Positions 40,740-50,830 are shown, numbered from the stretch's first letter. The stretch: DNA of 64,000 nt from Agelas oroides (GCA_949130485.1 OX422185.1:711501-775500); one strand, 5' to 3'. The notes: generated by a model not told the origin, from the sequence alone. Translations and numbers: made by a program.

Positions 40740-41380
40740 GGAGCTGGTGCTTCCTGCACTGCTTCGACTTTTTCTGCAACAGGGTGCAAACCCTCTGAGT
40801 CAATCTGATGTCCAAGATACACAACAGATGGAGCCAGAAACACACACTTGTCTTTCCTCAGTCTGAGTCCAGATTTCATGATCCTGCGGAGGACTTCCTC
40901 CAGCGCGGACAGGTGCTCCTCTTCAGACTTTCCAGTCACTAAGACATCATCAATGTAGACGACTACACCTGGGATACCGCTGAGGATGGACTCCATCACT
41001 CTTTGGAAAATCCCCGGGGCCGAAGAGATTTCGAATGGGAGTCGGTTGTATCAGAACAACCCACGGTGCGTGTTAATGACGGCATACTTTCGGGATTCCT
41101 CGTCAAGTAGCAGCTGCTGATACGCTTGAGACATATCAAGCTTTGTGAAAGCTTTTCCTCCTGCGAGCTTCGCAAAGAGATCCTCGACCTTTGGGATGGG
41201 GTATCTGTCAAGTTTCGAGGCCTGGTTCACGGTGAGCTTAAAATCACCACAGATTCGGAGGGACTTCCCGTCGCTCTTCACTACGGGCACAATTGGAGCT
41301 GCCCAATCAGCAAACTGAACAGGCTCGATGATACCTTCGCTCACGAGGCGCTCTAACTCCTCCTCGACCTTACCTGTCAT
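40740..41380 (-). pseudogene. Gypsy reverse transcriptase fragment
   Basis: 41,380-41,051 reads VSEGIIEPVQFADWAAPIVP, LRICGDFKLTVNQ and AFTKLDMSQAYQQLLL (first catalytic Asp). After a shift, 40,999-40,740 reads GVVVYIDDVLVTGKSEEEHL (YIDD catalytic site) and VVYLGHQIDSEGL. The reading then runs into unrelated sequence. Frame-broken and truncated. Confidence 0.85.
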
Positions 41381-41901
41381 GGCATAAGGGACCGTGCTTT
41401 GCAGTATTTTGGCTGAGCTCCTGGGTCAACATGAATCTTGGCCTCGTATCCCTGCAATGTTCCTAGGCCTGGCTCAAACACTGAGTAGTAGCTCTCCAAC
41501 ACACTGGTTAATGTTCTGCATTTCACTGCGTTGATTGCTCTCCAGTCGAGACGGATCTTTGTCAGCCAATCTCGTCCAAACAAGCTTGGACCTTCACCCT
41601 TGACCACCAGCAGAGCGAGCTTCACTCGCTGTTCCTCATAACACACTTCCACTTCCGTTTGTCCCATCACTGCGATCGACTCTCCTGAATATGTACGCAA
41701 ACAGGCTTTTGAAGGCTGCAAGTGACATTCTGGAAACAGACTCCGGTATGTCTTCTCCGACACCAATGACACGGCAGCTCCAGTGTCAACCTCCATACAC
41801 AGTGGCTTTCCATCTAACATTAAGTCCACTTCCAGAGGTTGGCCAGTCTGAGCTCTGAGGGTGTGCAAGAGCTCATTAGGGTCCTCAATTCCCTCTTGCA
41901 C
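41377..41901 (-). pseudogene. Gypsy retropepsin (protease) region
   Basis: Reads LCMEVDTGAAVSLVSEKTYR, the D-T-G active site of a retroviral-type aspartic protease, then VKGEGPSLFGRDWLTKIRLD, the G-R-D-W motif typical for Gypsy proteases. Open for 174 codons and ending just before the RT. Confidence 0.85.
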
Positions 41902-42678
41902 TGTCCTGACAGGGTGCCTTTGTGTCTGTCTCCCTTGAGAAGTGGGTGGTCTCTTTGGTTGTCTGCAAACTTTCCTTATATGGCCTACTTTGCCACAGTT
42001 GTGACACCTGGCGGTCCTGAAAGGGCACTGGGCAATTATTCATGACCTCACGCTGAACTTTGCACACGTCTTTATGCAGCTGCGGTTCCGCTGCACGTCT
42101 CGTACCTTGCAGCTCACGAACGTTCTTTGCTGCGGTCTCCATTCCCAGCGCCAACTCCAGAGCTTTCTTTAAGCCCAGCTCTGTTTCCGACAATAGTCGA
42201 CGCTGAATGAGGTCGTTGTTCACTCCACACACGAGGCGGTCTCGAATCATCGTTTCGCTTGAGTGTCGTTCCGAATCGACACGTCTGCGCCAACGAGCGC
42301 AACTCCGATACATACTTTGCAATTGTCTCTCCCGGCTGTCGTTGCCGTGTGTGGAACTTGTACCTCTGTACAATCTCGGAGGGCGGTGGGTTGTGATGCT
42401 GCGTCATCACCTCCACTAACTCTTCGTACGTCTTGTCGGCCCGGTTTGGCTGGCGCGATCAGGCTCCCAAGCAACTTGTACGCCTTGGGGCCAATCACAG
42501 ACAGAAACACGGCTCGTTTCTTATCCCCGTCGGTGATTCCGTTAGCCGTCAAGAAGTGTCCGAGGCGTTCTGCGTACTGCGTCCATTCCTCGCGACCTTC
42601 CTCGAATTCGCCCATATGACCGAACTGTATCGCCATAGTTCGGGAGTCTCTCTTATCGATCCGACCTCTCGTCGCCAA
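41885..42678 (-). pseudogene. Gypsy gag, frameshifted
   Basis: 42,678-42,430 reads FGHMGEFEEGREEWTQYAER and FLTANGITDGDKKRAVFLS. Another frame continues YKFHTRQRQPGETIAKYVSE, then LVCGVNNDLIQRRLLSE. The zinc knuckle CHNCGKVGHIRKVC lies at about 41,960-42,010 in yet another frame. At least two frameshifts. Confidence 0.8.
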
Positions 42679-42679
42679 T

Positions 42680-42900
42680 GTAGTAACCTACTACTAGAAT
42701 GTGGGTTCAGTTGCAATCACTGTAATATCTGGGTACAAGACAGACATAGAGAGAAACAGTGAGAACTACAGAGAGACTCGAGAGAACTGATAAAACTGTA
42801 CAAACTCAGACTTAAATACTCATGAATCACGTGCATACATAACTAAACATAGAACAGTAACAATAGAACAGTGACATGACTACAGCTTGTATACGTATTA
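42680..42900 (-). repeat. Probable 5' LTR of Gypsy remnant 2
   Basis: The minus-strand sequence ends ggttactaca directly before ttggcgacgag, the usual start of a Gypsy leader. The upstream limit is not defined because the partner LTR is missing. Confidence 0.4.
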
Positions 42901-43429
42901 AATTTGGAATCACTATCAGAGGTCATTATTCTAAGACTCTCTTGTATGTGATCTGAATCTGGCTAAATGTGTATGTGCACAGCCTGTACAATCAAATAAG
43001 TGTTATGGACAGAACAAGTGTCCACAGGATTTACTGCATGGAGATGTAGCAATGCACCCCCACCTTGGCACCCTCCACAGAGTCTGTGTGACGTTTGATA
43101 CAAGTTCCTTGTTTGAGGAACTGTGTGTGACTTTGTGTTGTTCTCTCTGTACATAATACTATACCACAGAAACTGAGAAGACAGCGATAGCATATAATGA
43201 CATAATCTACATGAGGTGAAGTGAGCAAAGTGAGATGAATACTCTGTCCTGTATACCCTCCCCATTAATGTTATGTACACAAAGAGCAACTATTCCACTG
43301 CATACTGAAGGATGTTGTAATAGTAGATTGTTTTCCACACAACTTGTAATCATCATGACCATATAACCTATATTGAAGAGTGTACAATCATGCAGTATGT
43401 AACACACCACTAGTCTTACAATATTACAT
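42901..43429. other. Non-coding interval
   Basis: Nothing recognised; ORFs here are short and lack motifs or splice borders. Confidence 0.4.
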
Positions 43430-43810
43430 TTACAGTTCATCTTTGACAGTGGTAGAGTAGTCTATGTGTTGCATGTGAGCAATGTTGTTAGCAAGTCTAG
43501 CATTATAGAAAGGATAGTCAGCTAAAACCTTCACTACTTGCTCCCAGCAGGCTCTCCCTGTGTCTAGGTATGCCTCCAGGCACCTCCTTTTCTTTATTGT
43601 ACTGTCTGTGTCTATCATGTTACGAAGTCCATTGATAACAGCTTTCTCTACCCCTAGGTTTTCACAGAGGGTTTCCCAGTTTCCAATCTCTGCCACTGCC
43701 TTTCCATTGCAAGTTCTTGCTTGTTTGAGATACTGTGGCAGCCCTCTGCAGCTAGAGGAATAAAAGTATAGGAGAATGTCATTCGTGGTGGCCAAACCCA
43801 GTTTAGCCAT
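43430..43810 (-). CDS. Small Death-fold protein or terminal exon, ends KDEL
   Basis: 126 codons from ATG 43,810 (TGC ATG GCT). It resembles a Death-like domain: IGNWETLCENLGVEKAVING, then CLEAYLDTGRACWEQVVKVL, then YNARLANNIAHMQHID. The W-xx-L, CLxAYL and LAxxIAxxH positions align with the Death exon at 13.4 kb. The last four residues are literally KDEL, which in a secreted protein would be an ER-retrieval signal but is probably fortuitous in a cytosolic Death protein. There is an in-frame stop 5' of the ATG, so it is either a one-exon gene or an exon with a missed acceptor. Confidence 0.6.
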   Translation of the reverse strand: MAKLGLATTNDILLYFYSSSCRGLPQYLKQARTCNGKAVAEIGNWETLCENLGVEKAVINGLRNMIDTDSTIKKRRCLEAYLDTGRACWEQVVKVLADYPFYNARLANNIAHMQHIDYSTTVKDEL

Positions 43811-43839
43811 GCATTTAGGTCATTGGAAACTGGCAAGTA

Positions 43840-44332
43840 GCAAAGTAAATGACAAAAAATTTATTTTCACCAACTGTACCCTAATTGGTTAACGATCTCA
43901 ATAACCTTACCTTTCTGCACTCCAAGCAATAGAAAGCAAGGCACAGCCTAGAAATGGAGCTTTTCTTCTCTCCTATTCAGGGTCATTGAGGCCAGGTTCA
44001 GCCTCTGCTTGTCATAGATCTACATACCAGCAAGATTTCTCGGACCGGCTTCAAACTTAATGTAAGCATGCACATCAGACCTTCCTCTGACTTGAATACA
44101 AGTATGAACTACAATTTGACAACCTGTGACTTTCATGCATCAAAAAATGCCAAGGAGTTGCAAGACCCATTATAACTATGATCTGCTCTACGCAGGATGT
44201 GGGTAGCAATGTATCGAGGCCACAGAAGAGTAGCCCTGTGGGAGATGGTAGTACCAGCCTGGACCTGCCTGGTCTAGAGAAATCTCTATGGTACATGTAT
44301 GCATGTACGTAGTTAGCCTCGTACCCAGGCCG
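43840..44332. other. Non-coding interval
   Basis: No gene recognised. The right end contains agcctcgtacccaggccg at about 44,315, a variant of the recurring transposon-end motif. Confidence 0.4.
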
Positions 44333-44900
44333 TTAATTAGGAAAAACGGCCTGGCAACTTAACCAAGTTCAAACTGTTGACTTCCGCTGCCCTGGGGTTG
44401 GCAGTACCAATCAGATTTCAGAACGCTTCATGTGATAGAATTTCAATTGCGTCATAAATACATCATAGTATACCGTACCGTACCGTGGTATACTAGCACT
44501 TGGAACGACGGTTTTGTTCGAACTCCTTCTACTGACTTGTTTGTAACTACTACAGTACCTGCGGACAACACGGTTTCTTTACAAGCAAGGACCTGTTCGA
44601 GAGTAGCAGTATGATACTAGTTAGTACTGTACTTACTGTTAGTCGGGCAGTGAGCGAGAGCGAGTCTACTGCAAGCGGTGCATCTACAGATATAAGTAAG
44701 ACAGCGATCATCCAATATAAGCCTATAACGAGTCTTGCTGGCAACAACACGCTTGCACATTACGAACAGTCATGTGGCTTCAAATATCACATGCATTATC
44801 CAATATTCATGGCTTGTACGGGTGCAGCTGTAATCTTTTTGACGTCATATCCGTATACAGTTTGAACCCGGGTAAGTTGCCAGGCCGTTTTTCCTAATTA
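44333..44900. mobile_element. MITE-like element with ~45-bp inverted ends
   Basis: Left ttaattaggaaaaacggcct plus ggcaactta; right taagttgccaggccgttttt plus cctaatta. Just inside, gttcaaactgt faces acagtttgaac. About 570 bp and no transposase; short ORFs inside are not credible. The left flank carries the agcctcgtacccaggcc word. Confidence 0.7.
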
Positions 44901-44998
44901 GGTAATGCGTTGTGTACACTGAGTACACACGAATGTCTACACTAAGTGTGTGGCAGTGTAAAAATTGTTCTAAGGGTAATAGGCAGTTTGCAACATAC

Positions 44999-45175
44999 TT
45001 AGACAGGTAGGTTCACTCCCAGACCACACTCCTGTAGGTTGACATGTGCGAATACTGTCTCCCAACAGGTTGTAGCCGGTATTACAGCTGTAGGTAGCTG
45101 TCCGTCCGAATGCTGTTCCAGCAGTGTGACTAACTTGACCATTGGCTGGATTAGTTAGAGCACCACAGTCCACAA
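44999..45175 (-). CDS. CCP/sushi domain exon 2
   Basis: A 177-nt exon, phase 1 to 1 (ttttgacag acceptor, CTAA|gtatgt donor). Reads VDCGALTNPANGQVSH, TATYSCNTGYNLLGDS, RTCQPTGVWSGSEPTC: all four CCP cysteines, the G-Y and the C-terminal W-x(4)-P-x-C are present. CCP modules are extracellular binding units that depend on two disulfides. Same size as the exon at 45,284. What follows 3' was not identified. Confidence 0.9.
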
Positions 45176-45283
45176 CTGTCAAAATGAGGAACACAACATG
45201 TACTTGTAATGTGCACGTGTGAAAAGTAGGTCATTTATTAAACAAACAGCTTTGCCCACTCTGCATACAAGGCAATAACATAC

Positions 45284-45460
45284 GTAGGCAGGTAGGTTCA
45301 CTCCCAGACCACATTCCCGTAGGTTGACATGTGCGAATACTGTCTCCTATCAGGTTGTAGCCTGTGTTACAGCTATAGGTGGCTGTCCGTCCGAATGCTG
45401 TTCCAGTAGGGTGACTAACTCGGCCATTGGCTGGGCCGGACAGAGCACCACAGTCCACAA
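45284..45460 (-). CDS. CCP/sushi domain exon 1
   Basis: A 177-nt exon, phase 1 to 1 (ttttgacag acceptor, CTAC|gtatgt donor), reading VDCGALSGPANGRVSH through GMWSGSEPTCL. About 90 percent identical to the next CCP exon, including the flanking intron, so the pair arose by a recent tandem duplication. It splices in phase from the transmembrane exon at 46,181. Confidence 0.9.
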
Positions 45461-45629
45461 CTGTCAAAATGAGGAATAGATGTAACACACAACTTAAGTT
45501 CAAAACCTCATCCGCATACACAAAGAAATGTGACCACAACTAAATCATCTAGTACCAGATTCCTTGGTGAACATTATAACAAGTGCACTCCATATTCATG
45601 ACCGTATTTTTAGGTATCTGTCTGTCTGT

Positions 45630-45695
45630 CTGAGTATTAACTAATGGTAGCCATTGGCTGTGTTAGCCAACACTACATACAACTGTCAAAATAAC
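45630..45695 (-). pseudogene. Relic of a third CCP exon
   Basis: The minus strand shows cgttattttgacagttgtat followed by gtgttggctaacacagccaatgg, clearly related to the starts of the two CCP exons but with a stop and indels. It lies between the TM exon and CCP exon 1, where another repeat would be expected. Confidence 0.6.
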
Positions 45696-45719
45696 GTGTT
45701 ACAAGATGCAAGGGAAAGG

Positions 45720-45850
45720 CACTGGTTGTTAAGTGCAGCTCTTTATTAAGCGCATGATTTATTAAGTGCAGCTCTTTATTAAGCGCATAATTTATTGAGG
45801 GTTTTACCCATCACATGTTAGCACATGCGCTTAATAAATGAACTTTGAAC
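45720..45850. repeat. Direct and inverted short repeats in intron
   Basis: attaagtgcagctctttatt plus aagcgcat occurs twice (about 45,730 and 45,764), and an inverted piece, atgcgcttaataaat, follows at about 45,826, so the region can form a hairpin. Lies within the intron between the TM and CCP exons. Confidence 0.7.
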
Positions 45851-46180
45851 TTTAAGTGAACGTGTCGAGCAAAACATGTCAAGTAGTACGAAGAATGAAG
45901 AGAATGGCTGAACTAGCGCTCGGCAGTAGCTTCGTCAGGAAGCGAAAAGCTACACAAGAGAAGAGAAACTTAACCAACACTTACGGTATATTAAGCCACA
46001 CTCGGGTGTCAAGTCAAGTGCATGTGTTGTACTTCAGGTACATCTGGTAGTCCATTTTTGGGAGGCATGTTCGTAATGTATAAGAAGGAAGGGAGGGTGT
46101 GGTATGTTGAATGCAGAGCCATATGGTGCTGAAGCTTTAGTCTTAGTTCAACATGTGTCATTTCTAAAGTCATGACTTAC

Positions 46181-46261
46181 ATAAAGTGCCGAATAGTGCC
46201 AACACCACAGCAGTGATGAGGAAGCCACAGATTTTGAGTAGCTTCCAATGGCATCTCTCAT
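46181..46261 (-). CDS. Transmembrane exon
   Basis: An 81-nt exon (tttctacag acceptor, TTAT|gtaagt donor), phase 1 to 1. In the phase dictated by the preceding Ig exon it reads ERCHWKLLKICGFLITAVVL and ALFGTL: a basic flank followed by 17-18 hydrophobic residues, a good membrane anchor. Basic residues lie on the N-terminal side, favouring a cytosolic N-terminus (positive-inside rule), i.e. type II topology with the CCP exons outside. Confidence 0.75.
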
Positions 46262-46392
46262 CTGTAGAAAGAACACAGTGGTGATCAATGATTGCAAACT
46301 TTATTCCTTACAGGAAGTATATCCACCAAACTAACTTATTATTCCATGACTAAATTAAGAATACACACATTGTTAAATCAGATGAAACTCAC

Positions 46393-46668
46393 ACACAGTA
46401 AGCTGAGCCTCCTCTGAAATTTCTCCATCTTCTTTCACCTCATTCTTCACTACACATTTGTAGCGACCAGCATCACTCTTGTTCACTTGTTGAATTGTCA
46501 GTGTGTGGGTGGCAGCTCCATTGTGTCTACTGTCATTACACACATTACTGCCATTCTTCTGCCACTGATATGTAAGATTATCTCCTTCAGCTTTAATAGA
46601 AAATGTTGCTTCTTCTCCAGTGGGTATTTGCTGGTTTTCAGGGTGCTTGGTGATCTTGGGGGGATCAA
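46393..46668 (-). CDS. Ig-like exon 6 (repeat e)
   Basis: A 276-nt exon, phase 1 to 1 (cccctcag acceptor, gtgagt donor), 92 codons. It encodes an I-set-like domain with the central Trp (YQWQKNGSNV), the D-A-G-x-Y-K-C F-strand and the N-E-V turn. The B-strand Cys is replaced (ATFSIKA). It is the last of five near-identical tandem copies and joins the TM exon in phase. Confidence 0.85.
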
Positions 46669-46737
46669 CTGAGGGGAAAGAGGGCAGTATTTATAAGCAC
46701 CAAAAATGCAAATGTTGACAAATCTGATGAAACTCAC

Positions 46738-47013
46738 ACACAGTAAGCTGAGCCTCCTCTGAAACTCCACCATCTTCTTTCACCTCATTCTTCACTACAC
46801 ATTTGTAGCGACCAGCATCACTCTTGTTCATTTGTCGAATCGTCAGGCTGTGGGTGGCAGCTCCATTGTGTCTACTGTCATTGGGCACATTACTGCCATT
46901 CTTCTGCCACTGATATGTAAGATTATCTCCACCAGCTTTAATAGAAAATGTTGCTTCTGCTCCAGTTGGTATTTGCTGGTTTTCTGGGTGCTTGGTGATC
47001 TTGGGGGGATCAA
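46738..47013 (-). CDS. Ig-like exon 5 (repeat d)
   Basis: 276 nt with identical borders to its neighbours. Distinguishing features: SNVPNDSRHNGAATHSLTIR instead of CNDSR, and MNKSDAGRYKC. No B-strand Cys. Confidence 0.85.
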
Positions 47014-47092
47014 CTGAGGGGAAAGAGGGCAGTATTTATAAGCACCAAACTGGACTAAGAATGCAAATCTTGACAAATCAGATGAAACTCAC

Positions 47093-47368
47093 ACACAGTA
47101 AGCTGAGCCTCCTGTGAAACTTCTCCATCTTCTTTCACCTCATTCTTCACTACACATTTGTAGCAACCAGCATCACTCTTGTTCACTTGTTGAATCGTCA
47201 GGCTGTGGGTGGCAGCTCCATTGTGTCTACTGTCATTACACACATTACTGCCATTCTTCTGCCACTGATATGTAAGATTATCTCCACCAGCTTTAATAGA
47301 AAATGTTGTTTCTCCTCCAGTGGGTATTTGCTGGTTTTCTGGGTGCTTGGTGATCTTGGGGGGATCAA
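47093..47368 (-). CDS. Ig-like exon 4 (repeat c)
   Basis: 276 nt. Reads GGETTFSIKAGGDNLTYQW, SNVCNDSRHNGAATHSL, VNKSDAGCYKCVVKNEV. It has an extra Cys next to the F-strand (GCYKC), but still none in the B-strand. Confidence 0.85.
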
Positions 47369-47437
47369 CTGAGGGGAAAGAGGGCAGTATTTATAAGCAC
47401 CAAAAATGCAAATGTTGACAAATCTGATGAAACTCAC

Positions 47438-47713
47438 ACACAGAAAGCTGAGCCTCCTCTGAAATTTCCCCATCTTCTTTCACCTCATTCGTCACTACAC
47501 ATTTGTAGCGACCAGCATCACTCTTGTTCACTTGTTGAATCGTCAGGCTGTGGGTGGCAGCTCCATTGTGTCTACTGTCATTGGGCACATTACTGCCATT
47601 CTTCTGCCACTGATATGTAAGATTATCTCCACCAGCTTTAATAGAAAATGTTGCTTCTGCTCCAGTTGGTATTTGCTGGTTTTCTGGGTGCTTGGTGATC
47701 TTGGGGGGATCAA
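47438..47713 (-). CDS. Ig-like exon 3 (repeat b)
   Basis: 276 nt, differing from repeat d by a few substitutions only (VVTNEV for VVKNEV; QLSV for QLTV). The flanking introns are also near-identical, so gene conversion or very recent duplication is likely. Confidence 0.85.
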
Positions 47714-47782
47714 CTGAGGGGAAAGAGGGCAGTATTTATAAGCACCAAAAATGCAAATGTTGACAAATCTGATGAAACTTAC

Positions 47783-48058
47783 CCACAGTAAGCTGAGCCT
47801 CCTCTGAAACTTCTCCATCTTCTTTCACCTCATTCTTCACTACACATTTGTAGCAACCAGCATCACTCTTGTTCACTTGTTGAATCGTCAGTGTGTGGGT
47901 GGCAGCTCCAATGTGTCTACTGTCATTGCACACATTACTGCCATTCTTCTGCCACTGATATGTAAGATTATCTCCACCAGCTTTAATAGAAAATGTTGTT
48001 TCTCCTCCAGTGGGTATTTGCTGGTTTTCTGGGTGCTTGGTGATCTTGGGGGGATCAA
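47783..48058 (-). CDS. Ig-like exon 2 (repeat a)
   Basis: 276 nt, the first of the five-copy array. Reads DPPKITKHPENQQIP, ETTFSIKAGGDNLTYQWQ, HIGAATHTLTIQQV. Acceptor tttcccctcag, donor GTGG|gtaagt. It joins the more diverged first Ig exon in phase 1. Confidence 0.85.
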
Positions 48059-48254
48059 CTGAGGGGAAAGGGATCAATTAACGGAGACAAAGTAAAAACA
48101 ACACAGTACGCACTTGCAAATGTTGCATCTTTCTTACACTTGTACTATACGTACACTGTTTGCTTTTGTACCACACATGAGGATATTGAATGGAGCTTAG
48201 CTAACTAATGATACTATGAGGAGCATAATCATGTTATGGTTATGAACAACTTAC

Positions 48255-48516
48255 TGACAGTAAGAACAGCCTCATTTGAATGCTTTCCCTCTATGTAATT
48301 CTTCACATGGCACCTGTAGCGACCTTTGTGAGTCTTCTCTGCATCTAAGATACGTAAAGTGTGAGTGTTAGTGCCACGATATCCATCACGATCAGTGATG
48401 TCAACGCATTCCTTCTGCCATTGGAACTGAAGCTTATCTCCCGTCGCTTCAACCTTAAACACTGCTTCTGCTTCAGAAGGCACTAACTCTTCTTCTGGAT
48501 GTGACTGAATAGTTGG
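48255..48516 (-). CDS. Ig-like exon 1, diverged
   Basis: 262 nt, phase 0 in and phase 1 out (ccactag acceptor, CTGTCA|gtaagt donor). Reads PTIQSHPEEELVPSEAEAVF, LQFQWQKECVDI, KGRYRCHVKNY. An Ig I-set-like fold with the Trp and F-strand Cys but no B-strand Cys. Its phase-0 start matches the phase-0 end of the ROC-COR exon, which links the GTPase to the Ig array in one reading frame. Confidence 0.85.
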
Positions 48517-48647
48517 CTAGTGGAAAGGAAACAATCTGATGTATACAGTAGATTTATGTCACCAGAGTATCCCTAATAATCACAATTCTTAACATTAGAC
48601 AAAAATGGGATGTGCACATTTTTGTCAGCATACAATTGTCTACTCAC

Positions 48648-50830
48648 CTCTGGAAGCCATGCATACCAGCATAGACTTGGCTCCACTTTCTCAAGAGAAT
48701 GATTACACTGGAAGGAATGGACTTTTAATAAGTGTTCAAACTTTAGAACCGGTTGTAGCACAACTGGGTGACATTTCTTGCATTCATTGCACCAGCCTTC
48801 AAATGAAAGAAAGTAGTCTTTATGCGCTTTCAGCGAGTAATGTAACGTCTTACATGCTCTGTCAATATTTTCAAAAATCAGTTTGCGAACACCATTACAG
48901 AGGACTGACAGGGTTGACAGAGGTACATTTGGGTGGCAAGGGATAATTTCAATGTAGACATGGGTGGCTCTGACTCTCAAACGAAGAGTACCCTCATTCA
49001 TTTTGAAACAGATTTGATCTCGGAAGATTTTTGATTTATCTAAATCAAGTGTAGAATTCACCACTTGTTTGTTTGCAATACAAGCTACAAGTGATCCAAA
49101 CAGCCCTTTAGGGCAGTAGCCACACTTGAATGTTATCAGCAGAGGAGGGATGGCACCTGATTGTGTGGAATCACTGGAACTGGCTTCTTCAAGGTGAGTA
49201 ATGGCACAAGGCATGAAATACTTTTTCTGGTCACCATTTTTATTTTCACCATCACCAAGTGGTACAATCACATTAAGGTGCTCAAGGAGGTCTAGCAACA
49301 TTGAGGGAGTCAGCTTACTACGAGATCCTTTAGTTAGTCTCACATAATCTGCTCTTGTAAATAAACCCCGATTGAAATATTCAGTACATTGGCCAGAAAG
49401 AGTCTTTTCAAATACGAATGTTCTTTCAACTAATTGATTCACCATGCTAAAAACATACTGTGGGTCTCGGATCACAATTGCATTGAGATCAGATGGTTCG
49501 GTGTAATAATGAAGCACTCCAGTTTGCTTGTGAAGAAACTGGAGAGCTGCTTCAAACTCAGTTGGAGATTTGATGCCACATTCACGGGCAACCTCGAAAC
49601 AATCATGCTTGCTGATGACACTATCTTTTGCAAACTCATGCTGCATTAGTGTGCTAAAAATTAGCCATGGAGCAGGAGTGTGGACCTTAAAATCATCAGA
49701 AATTATTTGTAAAGCATCACGTATCTTTTTTGCATCTTTGTCAGATTCATCATCAGAGGCATTGTTTATAGTAAACACCATCTGTGTTTCAGAGGCATCC
49801 AATATCATACCCTTACTGTAAGCATCTGTTTTTTTGACCAGTTCTTTAACATCGTATATTTTTGCCTGACATTCCTCCTGTGAGACTTTGTCTTTGAAAG
49901 TGGCAACAAGCATCACCCTTGGTTTGATTTTGTTTCCATCTTCATCCTTGTACTCAGTAAAAGCAATGCTTCCAAGAGATCGCAACAGATCTTCTTCTAC
50001 AGTGAGACTGGAAAGATATTTTCGCATGCACTTCTGTTCATCTGGTCTCACATACTCTACTTCATATCTGCTCTGTAGATCTTTATCAAGGGGAAAGACT
50101 ATGAAGAAAACACAAGGGCCTACTACTAGTGCTGATAAGAGCTCTTGAAACTCAGGTTGGCCCCCCGAGTCAGTTAGGTAGAGGGTCCGTTTGTTATCTA
50201 CATGTTCTTTCAATCCAGAAACACCCTTTTCCTTCAAAACCTTTCGAAAGAAATCCATGCTCATATTGTACTGGTGAGTTTGAGAATCAGTGCTGAGTTC
50301 AGATGAATTCCCTCCTTCTGCAGGCGAGTAGATCTCAGGGCTATCACTTCGTATTTGTTTGGATACTTGTTCTTTCTTGTTGCTCCCCACGGAATCATTT
50401 CCTTGGAATACATTTTCCTGTTGTGCAGATGCTTGTTGTAAAATTGAATCATCTATTCGTTTTGTAGACAATTGCCTCATTAGTCGAGATTTCCGTGAAA
50501 TTGAATTCTTTCTTTTCATCTTCTGTTTTCTAGAGAGCTGCCCAATTAGTCCAGAAGCCTGTGTCTTCGGATCCTCAATTATTTTCCAATCAAAATCTGA
50601 CACTTGAGCAACAGTTGTTGAAACATCCCTGATGATTTCAACTTGTACTGACCTTTCTGCTGCTTGGGTACTAGTGCGTATCTGATTCAACTTCATGCGA
50701 AGTAAGCGTTTTAGTAACGAACTCTTCCCCACTCCAGCTGGTCCCACAAATATACAATGCATAATAGTTTGATCCATTGTTCCAGATTCACGCATTACTT
50801 GCTCACATACGGATAAGTAATGATCGACAT
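48648..50830 (-). CDS. ROC-COR (Roco-type) GTPase exon
   Basis: 2,183-nt exon (tgcag acceptor, CCAGAG|gtgagt donor), 727 codons, starting DVDHYLSVCEQ in phase 1. Counted from the internal Met of MRESGTMDQ: P-loop GPAGVGKSS (18-26), switch II DSGGQPEFQ (209-217), VATFKDKV where NKxD is expected (no Asn), then a COR-like half (FSMVNQLVERTFVFE, LLEHLNVIVPLG, CGYCPKGLFGSLVACI). A basic Ser-rich insert of about 110 residues separates the P-loop from switch II. Roco proteins are GTP-driven dimerising switches. No signal peptide. It ends WYAWLPE and splices in phase into the first Ig exon. Confidence 0.85.

Larger units (their letters stand above)
40670..42690 (-). mobile_element. Gypsy-type LTR element remnant 2 (gag to RT)
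   Basis: The order on the minus strand is LTR end, attggcgacgag leader, gag with zinc knuckle, aspartic protease, RT. RNase H and integrase are lost at the 85-bp satellite. The first 20 residues of remnant 1 do not match the overlapping part of this RT, so the two are different elements. Confidence 0.85.

Noticed and set aside
46498-48062. Repeated 61-codon plus-strand ORFs across the Ig array
   Set aside because: They are antisense shadows copied along with the Ig exons. Canonical splice sites and the Ig motifs are all on the minus strand.
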